A stretch of DNA of 64,000 nucleotides, taken from assembly GCF_902806685.2 (NCBI RefSeq), contig NC_048549.1, forward strand, positions 14,153,594-14,217,593. Reading direction: 5' to 3'. The position numbers and the translations under genes are program-made. Of the stretch, positions 1 through 11,541 are shown in pieces. The notes beneath the pieces are model-generated. The model was given only the letters and a program-made list of their open reading frames with translations, made no database searches and was not told where the DNA came from. The DNA comes from Maniola hyperantus (lineage: Eukaryota; Arthropoda; Insecta; Lepidoptera; Nymphalidae). Every line of letters begins with the position of its first letter. Position 1 is the stretch's first letter.

Positions 1-130
1 TACACAATCTCTAAACTAAACTAAATTAACAGGTCTAAATCTAGTGCTTTCCTTTTCCGCAAGCAACATTATGAAAGGGATAGCAATATATTTAGACGTG
101 ATATTTTAGTTTAGTTTAGAGATTGTGTAC
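1..130. mobile_element. MITE, copy 1 of family M1 (about 130 bp)
   Basis: Perfect terminal inverted repeats: it opens with tacacaatctctaaactaaa and closes with the reverse complement of that arm. A nearly identical copy is at 14929-15058, with decayed relatives at about 13056-13165 and 57236-57540. No coding capacity, so it is a non-autonomous DNA transposon. The element may begin just before the window edge. Confidence 0.8.
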
Positions 131-241
131 AAAGGAATTAGCCACATTGAGGCTCTAAATTATCTCGGTGGCTATCATTCAGTGTTAGACACTGAGTCAG
201 CGAATCACCCCGCAGATCTTTAACTACTCATACAAAAATAC

Positions 242-590
242 AAAAACCGGCCAAGTGCGAGTCAGACTCGCGCACTGAGGGTTCCGTACTACAATCGTAT
301 TTTATCGACATTTTGCACGATAAATCAAAAACTATTATGCCTAAAAATAAATAAAAATCTGTTTTAGAATGTACAAGTAAAGCCCTTTCATATGATACCC
401 CACTTGGTATAGTAATCTTACTCTGAAAGTTGAAAATAGCAAAATTTGTTTATGACCACAATTTTTTTTGTGTAATGTTACCTCAAATTCACGTTCTTCA
501 GATTTTCCCCCGAATGTCTGCTATAAGACCGACCTACCTGCCAAATTTCATGGTTCTGTTTTTCCTTTTGAGGTACGGAACCCTAAAAAA
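242..590 (+). repeat. Dispersed repeat family A, forward copy
   Basis: Begins aaccggccaagtgcgagtc and ends tacggaaccctaaaaa. The same 350-440 bp unit recurs about ten times here (for example 11708-12148, 17771-18170, 18314-18726, 33777-34152) in both orientations. It has near-terminal gttccgtac/gtacggaac inverted motifs and no coding capacity. This copy lacks the segment just before the 3' end that carries the gacagacagaca run. Confidence 0.8.
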
Positions 591-857
591 TCAAGTCGAT
601 CTGTTGCTGTTGCGACGAGATTGAAGTACAAACCAATAAATCAACTAGCCAACAAACAAACACACTATCGCATTTACGAGTTTAATATGGGTAGAGATTT
701 ATTACAAAATCGTAAATCAAGTTGCGATAGGGCATTTAAAACGAGTAGAATGCGAGCAAAGTTTAATGATAATATGTCTCTAGTCAATGACCTCTATGTA
801 GTACTATGCACTATACTCTATCTATTGTGAGCAGTTAGTTTGGCAATGACAAAGACA

Positions 858-1001
858 AAAAACTCAGTGGGCGTTGACCATTTTGAGTCGTCAACCTCAG
901 AAACATGTTTCAAAAACATTCGAAATTCAATTTGAAGACATAAGTTTCATTTGTAATTTGTTGGTTTGTTGTCTCAAATGGTTATGCCCACTGAGTTTGT
1001 A
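858..1001. mobile_element. Small inverted-repeat element (MITE-like)
   Basis: Imperfect inverted arms: aactcagtgggcgttgacca near 860 pairs with tggttatgcccactgagttt near 980. About 90 bp of AT-rich sequence lies between them. A family A copy in reverse orientation abuts its right end. Confidence 0.55.
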
Positions 1002-1355
1002 AGGTTCTGTACCTCAAAAGGAAAAACGGAACCCTTATAGGATCACTTTGTTGTCTGTCTGTCTGTCAAGAAATCTACAGGGTACTTCCCGTTGACCTAG
1101 AATCATGAAATTTGGCAGGTAGGTAAGTCTTATAGCAGACATTCAGGGAAAAATCTGAAAACCGTGAATTTGTGGTTACATCACATAAAAAAAATTAAAT
1201 TGTGGTCATGAACTAAATTAGTGTTTTCAAATTTCAAAGTAAGATAGCTATATTAAGTAGGGATCTTATGAAAGGTCTTCACCTGCGCATTCTAAAACAG
1301 ATTTTTATTTAATTTTATGCATCATAGTTTTTGATTTATTGTACAAAATGTCGCA
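1002..1355 (-). repeat. Dispersed repeat family A, reverse copy
   Basis: Reverse-complement copy of the family seen at 242-590 and 11708-12148. It starts with ggttctgtacctcaaaagg and includes the gtctgtctgtctgtcaag microsatellite. The 5' accggccaag head is missing. Confidence 0.7.
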
Positions 1356-1535
1356 GAACATAATATATGTGTTTACACATGTTCTGTTTATGAATACATT
1401 CATCTTCTTTCACCTCTATAACCTCTCCTGCCAATGGTCACTGGTAGAGGTCTCTCATAGAGCAAATTAGTGTTTCCTTGTCCACTTTTACTCTCTTTTT
1501 CTTTACAAGACAATAGTTGTCTTATATGAAACAAG

Positions 1536-1702
1536 ATGATACCCGCGATTTTGGTTTTTAAAAATCCCGTGGGAACTCTTTAATTTTCCGGGATAAAAAG
1601 TAGCCTATGTCCTTCCCCGGGATGCAAGCTATCTCTGTACCAAATTTCGTCAAAATCGGTTGAACGGTTGAGCCGTGAAAGGCTAGCAGATAAATAAATT
1701 TT
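1536..1702. repeat. Dispersed repeat family C copy
   Basis: Carries the sequence around cccgtgggaactctttaatt, the segment with aaaaagtagcctatgtcc, and a cggttgaacggttgagccgtg tail region. Related copies are at 4165-4312, 13182-13415, 18170-18316, 35905-36097, 52598-52685 and at the right edge (63935-64000). Non-coding and SINE-like. Confidence 0.65.
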
Positions 1703-1801
1703 GATTGATTAATCAATCACCTACTCCCGTGTTGTCCCTTCGGTCTGACAAAGAGACTTAACAGTCAATAATGCGCATTTTCGAAATGTCATTGTACTTA
1801 C

Positions 1802-2703
1802 ATTGATATCAGGGTTCATCTTAGCCAGCCCGTGCCCCAACAGAGATGTGACAGTGCTCTTCCCCACTCCACCTTTGCCCGACAGCACTAGTATTTTGTG
1901 CTTCACATTTGACAGGCGCTTCTTGATCAGTTCAATGGCAGGGTCGGGCCCTGCCGGTACACCTGTTAAGGGGTAGGATTATTTAGGATCTAAAACTTCA
2001 GTACTTAGACCAACAGTAAATTTTCTCCAATAAAAAAATATATAGGGTTGTTAAGAACTGGAGAACTGAACTTTAGAAATCAGGTTATATATTATTCCGC
2101 TATTAGCTATTTGCAGGTTTGTCACATTAGAATTTTAAACAAATTCTTTAAGTCCACAATATTTCTCACGGGTCGGGTATCATGATTTTTTTGGTACATG
2201 AGTCCTAACTTCAGCTTACCAGTTTGTTACAGACATTATCTTACACATGGTAATTAAATAAGAGCTAAGGAAAGACAGTTATTTCAAAATTTCACTTATT
2301 TACATAGTTATCAAAAGTTATTTACATTGATATCTTTACACAATTTTTTATGTGTTCAAAAAACATTCTCCAAAATAAGTTTTTAAAAAGGTTTCGACGT
2401 CATTCGTCTTTTATGATGTGTTACTATGATTATTAATATCACGAATTTGGAGTAGTAAAAAATAAAACATGCTTGAAATACGAAATAAAATTGGTCTGCT
2501 TTGTTCACTTACCTGAGGCACAAATATTTTGATTGGGACAGCCCGCACAAGCCGAGGCCTTGCCCGCGTCCTCACTTTGTGTTCCGGGACATTCTAAACA
2601 AAATGTTTTACTTGAAATTTTACGAAAAAAAAACACTACAAATAGAAATATTTTGTATGTTGTTGCACTTACCGTGGGGTGCGTTATCAGGTACGCTGGC
2701 CAT
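1802..2703 (-). CDS. NUBP1: NUBP1/Nbp35 cytosolic Fe-S cluster scaffold ATPase, N-terminal exons (partial)
   Basis: Cytosolic scaffold P-loop ATPase of the CIA pathway; with its partner NUBP2/Cfd1 it assembles 4Fe-4S clusters for cytosolic and nuclear proteins. Three coding exons join in frame: 2703-2673 (ATG at 2703), 2593-2513 and 1962-1802, with GT-AG boundaries. They give residues 1-91. Residues 12-35 hold the N-terminal cluster motif CX13CX2CX5C (Cys12, 26, 29, 35), which separates NUBP1/Nbp35 from NUBP2. Residues 58-64 read KHKILVL, followed by the Walker A loop GKGGVGKST (66-74) with the deviant-P-loop lysine. The reading stops at the donor after residue 91. No later exon is visible in 1-1800, which is filled by repeats, so the remaining roughly 70% of the protein must lie beyond the left edge. 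The tektin gene is divergent on the other side. Confidence 0.93.
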
Positions 2704-4527
2704 TCTGTTATTATTCAAAAACAACCCTTTTTAAATAACACATTCGCTGACACGTTTATTCTATCGGAATGGGTATATTGATTTTGAAGAATTTACGTGT
2801 GAACCAAAGTCCGAAATCAATAGGGTGATAGCATGGTAATAGTGTTCTGTGAACAAGACACGATTTTCGAATCGATCAATCCGAACAATCAAAACAAATT
2901 TGACATTTGTCAAAATCATCTGGAAATGCCAAAAAACTTCAACATTGGCTGCATTGCGTAACTTCGTTGAAAATCTTGTCAAAAGTTACGTTCAAATGAA
3001 AAACTATCTGTAAAATAAGCACTGAACAAACTGTTACAGAAACGAGTGGGTTTTATTATAATTTAAACTAAAAATAACCATGCTATATAAGCCACATGAT
3101 AAAAACCATTCAACGCAATAATTATGCAATTGATTTATGAACGAAGGCCATTCAAATTTTGTAGGTTGGTTACCATGAAGAAAAATGACACGGAATTCAA
3201 CTTTGAATTTTTTCTACTATTGTTAGATTTTTTAGTTTAATGGTTTTTAGACCAGTAGACCTAAATTTTCAGCTCTGAATTATTTGAACTTAATTTAAAA
3301 TGGCTAAGGAAGTTTCTATGTGCACGGTAAAAGGATTATCATAATATTCTGATCACTTGGTGTTAAAATACTACACAGTTTTTCGTAAAGTTTTGACTGT
3401 TGAATCCTGCTTTTATTATTAAAAGAAAGCACAAAAATTATCTAATTGATTGTGTATTGACAGCAATTGCAACAATGGAGCCCTGTAAAAGAAACGGCGG
3501 GAGCTCCAAACGTGCCCCCTCAAGTGGGGTACTGCTTTCACTCGCCGAAAAAGCACCCCTGGAGACCTATCATGGGTTACGAAGAAATCGAGGTCACACC
3601 CATGTGAGAGGGGTTCTTTTTGTTTGTTTTTCATATTCACAACAGCTTATGGAATTGATAAAGCTATATGGGCTTTGGAATTTGCCGATTTCAAATTATT
3701 ATTTAACTAGCGTATGCTCGCAACTTCGTCCGCGTGGACTACACAAATTCCAAGTCCCTATTTCACCCCCTTAGGGGTTGAATTTTCAAAAATCCTTTCT
3801 TAGCGGACGCCTACGTCATAATAGCTATCTGCATGCCAAATTTCAGCCCGATCAGTCCAGTAGTTTGAGCTGTGAGTTGATAGATCAGTCAGTCAGTCAG
3901 TCACCTTTTCCTTTTATATATTTAGACAAATAATCAACAACGTCCACTGCGTGATATAACATATTACTTTACTCTATGGATGTAACTTTCCCATATATAA
4001 CAGTTACAGATAATAATAGTTACACGCGACTTTGCAATTACTGTTGTGCGATCATCTTGCAACCAAGCAACACCTGTCAAATGATACTGCCCTCTAGCTG
4101 TAGGAAACCTAAATGAAAACTACAAAATTAATGTGAGGGTGGCTTTAGATTTATTAAGAACTAGATGATGCCCGCGACTTTATCCGCCTGAATTTAGGGT
4201 TTTAAAAATCTCGTGGGAACTCTTTGATTTTCCTAGATAAAAAGTAGCCTAGGTACCTATGTCCTTCTCCGGAATGCAAGATTGAACGGATGGGCCGTGA
4301 AAAGTATCGCATTTATAATGTAATACTTAGTATTCAAAATAAGCTCTCTTTGCGTGTTTTTTTTAATCCAAATTCCCTTTACCAAAATGGTTTTGGCTCA
4401 TGCTCTTGCAACCACTAAGCATATTTTGAACATTAATAATAATAATAAAATAACAGCCAAATATTAAGTAATAAGCGTAGTAAAATAATTGTCATGGGGC
4501 AGGCCATCTCAACCCATCACCAACACA
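2704..4527. other. Divergent intergenic region between NUBP1 and tektin
   Basis: 1.8 kb separates the two divergently transcribed start codons, so both promoters should lie here. I could not pick out a TATA box or initiator with confidence. The stretch holds a reverse family B copy (3707-3928) and a family C copy (4165-4312). A GC-richer block at 3470-3640 is open on the + strand but resembles no family I know. The rest is AT-rich with no recognisable gene. Confidence 0.5.
3707..3928 (-). repeat. Dispersed SINE-like repeat family B, reverse copy
   Basis: In the forward sense the family reads from a gactgactgactgatctatc head, through ggcatgcagatagctattat, to a tail with gtagtccacgcggacgaagt and ends ataagctagt. 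Other copies are at 9180-9421, 9422-9645, 14661-14902, 19630-19803, 35690-35904 and 37290-37464. The variable (gact)n run at one end suggests a retroposed family with a microsatellite terminus. Confidence 0.75.
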
Positions 4528-7500
4528 ATGGTGGACCCCTGCTACACCCCATCCGGCATGGCGGCGGAACCGCTCCGCTTCCCGAACCTGGTCACAGGCT
4601 TCGACCGCAGCCCCGAGCACGCGGCGCGCGCAGCGCTGTACACGCGCTACACGCAGTACGAGTGGAACCAGAACAGCATCAAGAACTACAACGAGTCCGA
4701 TGCTAAGAGGAACTTCTCCGAGAGGGTGCGGAATGATATCATGAGGATGCTGAGGTAAGTACTCCCATCAACATGCTTAACCCATCGCCGCGCCGCCTCA
4801 CTACGGCACCAGCTACCACGTTGACCAAGTGCGGATTGGCAGACTTTCTGACTTTGTATACACCTTTGAGAGCATTTTTATGTAAAACTCTCTGGCAAGT
4901 GGTCTAGTAGTAGACTCTAGTAGTAAGTACCTAAGAGCTGAATTTATTTTAGAGAATTTCAAAACCTCGTTACTAGGTAAGCTTAGTTTTATGATTAAGT
5001 ATCTATTGAAATAGTTTCTACCTTGATTAACAAAATATACCTACCTAAAAAACTAGGTACTAAAGATGATAGACGGCTTTACATGTTTAAAAAATGTTGC
5101 ATTTGTTTTAGAGAGACTGACGAAATCGGGACTCAGGGACAGAGGGATTCCGGCCGACGAATTGGAGAACGAATTACTGATACCACATTTTGGAGAAATG
5201 AGGTAAGATTTGGAGAATGGGGTCTTCTCAAATATGTCTTGGGACTCCTGTAATTACATTTAAGAAAATTAATTTCAATAGCTCAGAGGCAAAGTGCCTC
5301 TTGATTTTTGGTTTCAACTTTCAACCAATAAGTCTTATCCGTCTTGTACAATCTCTTTACAAAGAGCGTTCAGGTTTGTACAGTGCGCGGCAGAAAGTAA
5401 TGTACATCGACCTTTACAAGGAGATCAGGTTTGTAGAGCATTGTCTCTGTCCTTGAGACCAACAAAACGTCATATAGGTATGAGTGACAGAGACAACGCT
5501 CTACAAAGCCGAAATGTTATTCTAAAAGCCGATGTACATTTTCTGTCGCGTACAGCTGTTTTAGAATAATCGTGGTGGGGGTCACACTAATGATTGCTTG
5601 ATTAAAGGTGTCAATCGAAATGGAGCGTCTGGTAGCGACGTGCGAGAAACTAAACGATACTCGAAGGCAGCTGGAGCGAGCCATCGCGGGGATAGAGGGC
5701 CCGCTGCATATCGTGCAGGAGTGCCTCTACCATCGCGAGAAGAGGCAGGGTGAGCTCACTATCAATACCAGGCCTCTAGATGCAGAGGCGTCTTTACCTA
5801 TGGTACACGGGCGCCGAGCGCCCTCTAATGCGACACCTCTAAAGATGCGTCGATGCCGGCGCTCTCAAAGACCCTGCGCTCGTATTATGGCCGACGCCGT
5901 CATCATTTAAAATCATCATTTAAAATTGCACCATTTGCATCCGAATTTCCGTTTGAAAATATAACTGTTAGTATTCCATTTTGACCCTGCTCCTACTAGA
6001 CTAGAGGGCGCCAGGGTACTGGTTGCACACGGGCGCCACAAGGGCTAGAGACGCCTCTGTCTAGATGACTACCGTGAGCTGGTGTGTATTGCGCTAGACC
6101 CGTGGTAGGAAGATCTTCCTCCGAGCTGGTGTTATGCCCGATCTAGTTGGTTCAAACGTCTTGCATCCGTAGAGAACTGTTAGCGTGATTGAGAATCGTG
6201 TAGCGACATCTAGTTTTGGAATCAATAAATGTTTGTGTAGGGTGACCAAAATTCTTAGTGAATTGCGGAACATACTGGAATGATTAATAGTTCAGTTGGT
6301 TTTAACGGTATTTCTCGTTGGTTAGGATAATTGTAATATTGTCAATTGTGTGCAGGTTTGGAACAAGTGCACGATGCGGTGGAACAGTCTCTACTCAAGG
6401 AAGTTGCCATTTTACGCGAAAGTCAGGACAAGTTTCGATATATGCTCGAAAAGGTAGGTCTTTTGGTCATGATGGTGACGACGATAAAGGTGCGGCTAAA
6501 CTACAGTGATTCGGCAAATGATTCGAGTTCGGGCTACGATAGTTTGGCATTCAAACAATCACACTATCTGGGATAGGTTAGGTAGGTACGGCGAATGTTT
6601 TGTGTTTGGCGAATTTTTTAAATAAGTTTGGCAAATCAACTGACCGGCAGATGCGAAGTTAGTGTAAACACAAATAGTCCTCTTTGTAGTATATTAGATA
6701 TTTCCCGGGAAAAACAAAGAGTTTCTGCAAAAAATTTAAAATACCTATAGGTATTCGGGTTTTTTTTTATTTATTCAGATACAAGTTAGCCCTTGACTGC
6801 AATCTCACCTGATGGTAAGTGATGATGCAGTCTAAGATGATAGCGGGCTAACCTGGAAGGCGTATGGCAGTTTTTATTAAACCCATACCCCTTTGGTTTC
6901 TACACGGCATCGTACCGGAACGCTAAATCGCTTGGCGGCACGGCTTTGCCGGTAGGGTGGTAACTAGCCACGGCCGAAGCCTCCCACCAGACCAGACCAG
7001 AAATTTAGAAATTATAAAATTCCAAACCCCTGCCAGGAATCGAACCCGGGACCTCCCACTAATAAGACCACAGCGCTCACCACTGCGCCAGGGAGGTCGT
7101 CAAATGGGTTAGGGCAAATGTGCAGAAAGATAGGATTGTCGCTGGCTACACTATTCGCCATATTATCACGAATCATATACCGATAGTGAAGCCGAATTAT
7201 AAATGAAATGGACTTCCAGGAACATAGGATTTGCTTTGATTGTATCTGACGCAGGTCCGGCAACAGTCGAAGAACTGTCGCGCGACGCAAAACGAGTTGG
7301 AGATGGATATGCGCAACAAGGAATACGCCCTGGGCATCGACTCTATGTGCCATCAACTCAATAACTTCTCCAAGGCAAGCTAACACATTTAAAGGAAATA
7401 ATACATGGGAAAGGATTTCTATTTTATATAGCATTTTTTAAAATTATATTATTGTACAGTACCTACTTTTGAACATATGACCGCTCTTGCCGCAGTGTGC

Positions 7501-10500
7501 ACATCATAAAGCATATTACAGTACTTACCCGGCAGGAAATATTGTACAATGCCCTTTAAAAAGAGATGTCTCTGTCTTTAAGACCGACAAAAAACGTCAC
7601 ATAGGTATGATGAGTGACAGAGACAACGCTTTACAAAGCCGAAATCTCATTTTATGTAAAACTAGCTTATTCCGCGACTTCGTCCGCGTGGACTACACAA
7701 ATTTCAAACCCCTATTTTACCCCCTTAGAGGTTGAATCCGATCCGTCCAGTAGTTTAAGTCAGTGAGTAAGTTATCTGCGTTGTAGGCAGTGGCGTGCAC
7801 AGGGTTTGAAGCCAGGGTAGGCATTAGTTAGGGGAACCTGTTTACTGGCAGGTCATAATGTAAAATTTGCATTGAGCTATTACAACTGGGGTAAGCAGTG
7901 CATTTATGCCTCTATGACCTGCACGCTACTGGTTGTAGGGTCTACAATTCTACGCGGGAATCGAACGTTATGACCCAACGGTGTGTGATACGGAACGCTG
8001 GGCCGCCGCCAGCGCGGCTACGCTACAGCGATCGCAGTCCGAACGCGCCAAGGCCGTGCAGATGCTGTCTGGTAAATACACGCACAATTAAACAAACACA
8101 TTAGTACAGAATACACAATATAGTTTTCCATAATAACTTCCAAATATTTCATTTATTTATTTATTTTATATCTAATTAGAACGGCAGTGCCACTTACACT
8201 AACTAGATGATTAATAATAAATTTAAATACAAATAAAGGTACAAGAAAAAAGACATAAAATACAAAACGATAAAAGATCAAAGAATTTTGAATATGTACG
8301 CTGAGAACATTGAATGACATATTCATGCAATGCTCTCAGCGTACTTCAGTAACTCCCGAACCAGTATTAAGTATATACCCATCATTAAATGGGTCCCATT
8401 GAGCATTATTGTCCAAAAGCGCGTTGAATGATGCTAATGAACGGGGTATAGGTGACATAGATCTAGCAACAGTGCGATGATGTGGGACCACGAAAAGTTT
8501 ATTTTTTCGTGGACGAAGATTACTGTTGGATTCAGGGACACGTATGCGACACAGTTGGTCATGAAGTTCTGGAGCATTAACATCTCCTCGCAAAATTAGG
8601 TATAAAGGTATCTCCAACCACTGTCGCGACACGCGATCGAAGACGACTTATTATTGTAGATTAGAAACAACAGAGGTCCTAACATCCAACCTTGTAGGAC
8701 CTTACTTATAAAATTGCTCTGATTTCAGTTTATGTCATAATTTTAGAATTCCATACCTAACCACTTACATGTAATTCATCTCAATAGCTTACCTACTGTT
8801 TTAATAGTTTCGAGGAAGTCAACATAATTATTTATGGAGTAGTCAATCGAACGCTTATCTACTAAAGATCACAATATTTTTAACGACGTTTTACAAATGA
8901 AATATGAGGTTTAACAGGAAACAAGTGACATGGAAAAGATCTTACTCGTTAATAAAAGATCATTCAACAAAAACCAATATTACAGACGCTGAAAACTTGA
9001 TCAATGTATCAGCGACAGAGATTTGGGACCAGTGGAGTAATAGCAACAGCGCGTTCACTCGCCGCATCGCCGAGACCATTGAGATCAAGAACAAGCTGCA
9101 ATTGCACTTGCACAAGGTAGTTACCTACCACACCACATTTTATTTTATTTTATTCGTTTTTGCAATCAACAGCGATATATCTATATATATAAAAGGAAAA
9201 GGTGACTGACTGACTGACTGACTGACTGACTGACTGACTGATCTATCAACGCACAGCTCAAACTACTGGACGAATCGGGCTGAAATTTTGCATGCAGATA
9301 GCTATTATGACGTAGGCATCCGCTAAGAAAGGATTTTTAAAAATTCAACCCCTAAAGGGGTGAAATAGGGTTTTGAAATTTTGTAGTCCACGCGGACGAA
9401 GTCGCGAGCATAAGCTAGTCTTATATATATAAAAGGAAAAGGTGACTGACTGACTGACTGACTGATCTATCAACGCACAGCTCAAACTACTGGACGGATC
9501 GCGCTGAAATTCGGCATGCAGATAGCTATTATGACGTAGGCATCCGCTAAGAAAGGATTTTTGGAAATTCAACTCCTAGGGGGGTGAAATAGGGGGTTGA
9601 AATTTGTGAAGTCCACGCGGACGAAGTTGCGAGCATAAGCTAGTACAATATAATTTTACATAATAACAGACTGAAAATAAGGCCAAATAGGATTACAATT
9701 TTTTACAGATTACTTAAATAGATATTAATTATAAATTTATAACAGTACGTTTGATAATTTAAAATTATTGATAGATATTGAAAATAACACAACACATTCA
9801 AAATAAAGAAAACATACTTTGATCAACAGTACTTTAAAGTATTGGAGAGAACATAAAAAAATGCTAGATAAAAGAAGAAACCGTCTGACTGGCATTGCAA
9901 AATACAACTTAAACCGTCGAGTCTTGGGATTTTGCATGTACAAACCTACTTTAATGGTGATATTATCAGACGGTTTATTCTGAGTAAATTGTCACTTTTA
10001 TTTATTGTGTTGAGACGTTACATTTCGAGAGGAGGATGTCCCGTCTGATTCACCGTTAGTTTTCTCTGTAATGTATAGGTACACCCAGTAAGAAAGGATA
10101 TTCGAAAATTTCTGTCCAGCGAGGAAGAGGCCATAAAACTGCCGAAATTGCAAAATAAGATTTAAACATTGTTCTAAGGATCTATTGCTTATTTGCAGGT
10201 CCAACAAGAGATGTTCGACGTGGAGAAGACGTTGGAACTGCTGAACAAGGCTATAGAAGACAAGCTTCAGCCGATGAAGGTGGCACACACGCGGCTGCAG
10301 GCGCGCACCAACCGACCGCACCTCGAGAAGTGTCGCGACGAGGCGCAGAACAGGCACGTATAGAAACTTGGGAAATTGACCATTATTGTACCTACTTCAG
10401 AGAAAAGAGAAGAGAACCAGAGTGACCTACATAGCCGAACGATTTAGCCAGCTGTGCCAGCCAGTAGGCAGGCCACGTCTGCCGCAGAACCGATGGCCGC

Positions 10501-11430
10501 TGGGGCAGACGTGTTCTGGAGTGGAGACCGCGTATCGGCAAGCGCAGTGTGGGACGACCTCCAACCACCATGTTCATGGAGACGAGCTAATAGTGGAGTA
10601 AGAAATCGACGACGTCACTGTCGCAAATAACGGACATAAGCTAGAGGCCTTAAATTTTAAACATAAGAACCAAAGAACCAATTTTTTTTTTAATTTAAAG
10701 ACTACCGCTTGGCTGCTATCAGACCTGGTGGCAAGTGATGATGCAGCCTAAGATGGAGCGCGCTTGCCTAGAAGATGCCTATTCACTCTTGACCTGAAGG
10801 TACCCATATTATAATTGGAGGAGAAAACTGATGCTGGAAGGGTGTTCCAAATCATAGCGGTTCGAATTAGAAATGAGGAGGCAAATCGCTTCGTACGTAT
10901 CCGTGTAGTTTCGACTACATACGGGTGCAGACCTTGGCGATGGCTTCGGGTACGATAGTAGAAAGGTGAAGGAGGAACCAGGTTGAAAAGTTCTTCGGCA
11001 CAGTGAAGCTACATACAGCCAGTGGCGTGCAGATCATAGAGGCATAAAAGCACTGCCTACCCTAGTTGAAATGGCTTAGTGCTCATTTTTCATGATGACC
11101 TGTCATTAAATAGGTAGTTAGCTACCTAATGCTTACCCTAGGTTCAAACCCTGTGCACGCCACTGCATACAGCAACATACCTAGAGTTTTTTAATGCGAT
11201 GCATCAATTTCATTCACAGACTGGTAAAAGAAGTTTGCGATCTGCAAGAGACAATGGAAACTCTGAGGTCCAAAATAGCGACAGCCGAAGGGACTCACCA
11301 GACCCTGTTGGGCGTGCGCGCCGGCCTGGAGGCGGACCTGCGCAACAAGAGCACCACGCTGTTCATCGACCGCGACCAGTGCATGGGGCTGCGCAGGGGG
11401 TACCCCGTCACGGCGGCTATCAAAGCCTAA
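4528..11430 (+). CDS. Tektin, tektin-3 type (complete, nine exons)
   Basis: Filament protein of axonemal doublet microtubules, expected in sperm flagella. Exons 4528-4754, 5112-5202, 5608-5749, 6356-6453, 7255-7374, 7939-8071, 8986-9116, 10199-10353 and 11220-11430 join in frame to 435 aa, normal for tektins. Residues 40-46 (RYTQYEW) open the tektin domain. Later blocks NxxSER, RxGER, LYHREKR-type and RSQSER match the tektin-3 subfamily better than tektin-1, -2 or -4. The signature nonapeptide, usually RPNVELCRD, is RPHLEKCRD at 353-361, so it is diverged at three positions. The last exon ends with the LxIDxxxCMGxR block and a stop at 11428-11430. Long alpha-helical coiled-coil character throughout. 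Two introns (after exons 5 and 8) appear to use GC instead of GT donors. The first in-frame ATG at 4528 was chosen as start; an upstream 5' UTR exon is possible. Confidence 0.9.
5340..5562. mobile_element. MITE-like inverted repeat in tektin intron 2 (family E)
   Basis: The arm gttgtctctgtcac, read from right to left, pairs with cattgtctctgtccttgaga, and gtacatcg near 5400 pairs with cgatgtac near 5530. A shorter relative at 7553-7660 has the same gagtgacagagacaacgct core. Non-coding. Confidence 0.5.
6765..7104 (-). mobile_element. tRNA-derived SINE (family D), full copy in tektin intron 4
   Basis: Read on the - strand it starts at 7104 with a tRNA-like head: A-box TGGCGCAGTGG and B-box GGGTTCGATTCC about 40 nt apart. 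A body follows, ending in an AT-rich tail near 6765 containing ttttttttatttattcagat. The body words atacaagttagcccttgac and gatgatgcagtctaagat recur as fragments at 55655-55705, 60105-60200 and 10720-10760. It is a pol III retroposon, not a tRNA gene, because no cloverleaf 3' half follows. Confidence 0.75.
7553..7660. repeat. Family E repeat fragment
   Basis: Shares ataggtatga, gagtgacagagacaacgct and acaaagccgaaat with the element at 5340-5562, and abuts a partial reverse family B copy at 7661-7768. Intronic and non-coding. Confidence 0.5.
7789..7932. mobile_element. MITE family F, abutting tektin exon 6
   Basis: About 144 bp bounded by agtggcgtgca and its near reverse complement tgcacgctact. 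A second copy in opposite orientation is at 11026-11168 in intron 8 of the same gene. The right end lies six bases before the first base of exon 6, so the 3' splice site region is partly made of transposon sequence. Confidence 0.75.
9180..9645 (+). repeat. Two family B SINE-like copies in tandem
   Basis: Copies at 9180-9421 and 9422-9645 stand head to tail in tektin intron 7. Each has the aaaaggaaaaggtgactgac head with a gact run (seven or more units in the first, four in the second) and the gtccacgcggacgaagt tail. They differ by point changes, so this is not a very recent duplication. Confidence 0.75.
10683..11018. repeat. Dispersed repeat in tektin intron 8
   Basis: Shares gtggcaagtgatgatgcagc with SINE family D at one end and ttgaaaagttcttcggcaca at the other. 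Fragments recur at 35185-35215 and 53095-53170 (gcgtgcttgcttagaagatg). The middle is non-coding. It looks like a composite or long SINE-type copy. Confidence 0.45.
11026..11168. mobile_element. MITE family F, second copy (inverted)
   Basis: Reverse-complement relative of 7789-7932. It begins agtggcgtgcagatcatag and ends tgtgcacgccactg. It lies 50 bp before tektin exon 9. Point differences with the other copy are scattered along the length. Confidence 0.7.
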
Positions 11431-11483
11431 TCTATTGGCTAATGTTGTTAAATTGTTGTGTTGTATGGTTTTGTTTGTTTATA

Positions 11484-11489
11484 AATAAA
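11484..11489 (+). terminator. Probable tektin polyadenylation signal AATAAA
   Basis: AATAAA lies 54 bases after the tektin stop codon, followed by a T/G-rich stretch. It is the first canonical signal downstream of the gene. Confidence 0.6.
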
Positions 11490-11541
11490 TTTGTTTATAG
11501 ATTGAGCCGTCTTTTGACTGTACGTTTAGGCCCTTCCACTT

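Noticed and set aside
468..830. + strand frame of 120 codons near the left edge
   Set aside because: Lies over repeat family A and shows repeat translation only.
3400..3774. + strand frame of 124 codons upstream of tektin (MEPCKRNGG...)
   Set aside because: No family resemblance. Its end runs into the family B repeat, and no splice sites link it to tektin in frame.
7040..7104. tRNA-like sequence with A and B boxes
   Set aside because: Part of a SINE head. The acceptor stem and T-arm do not form a cloverleaf, and the sequence continues into the SINE body.
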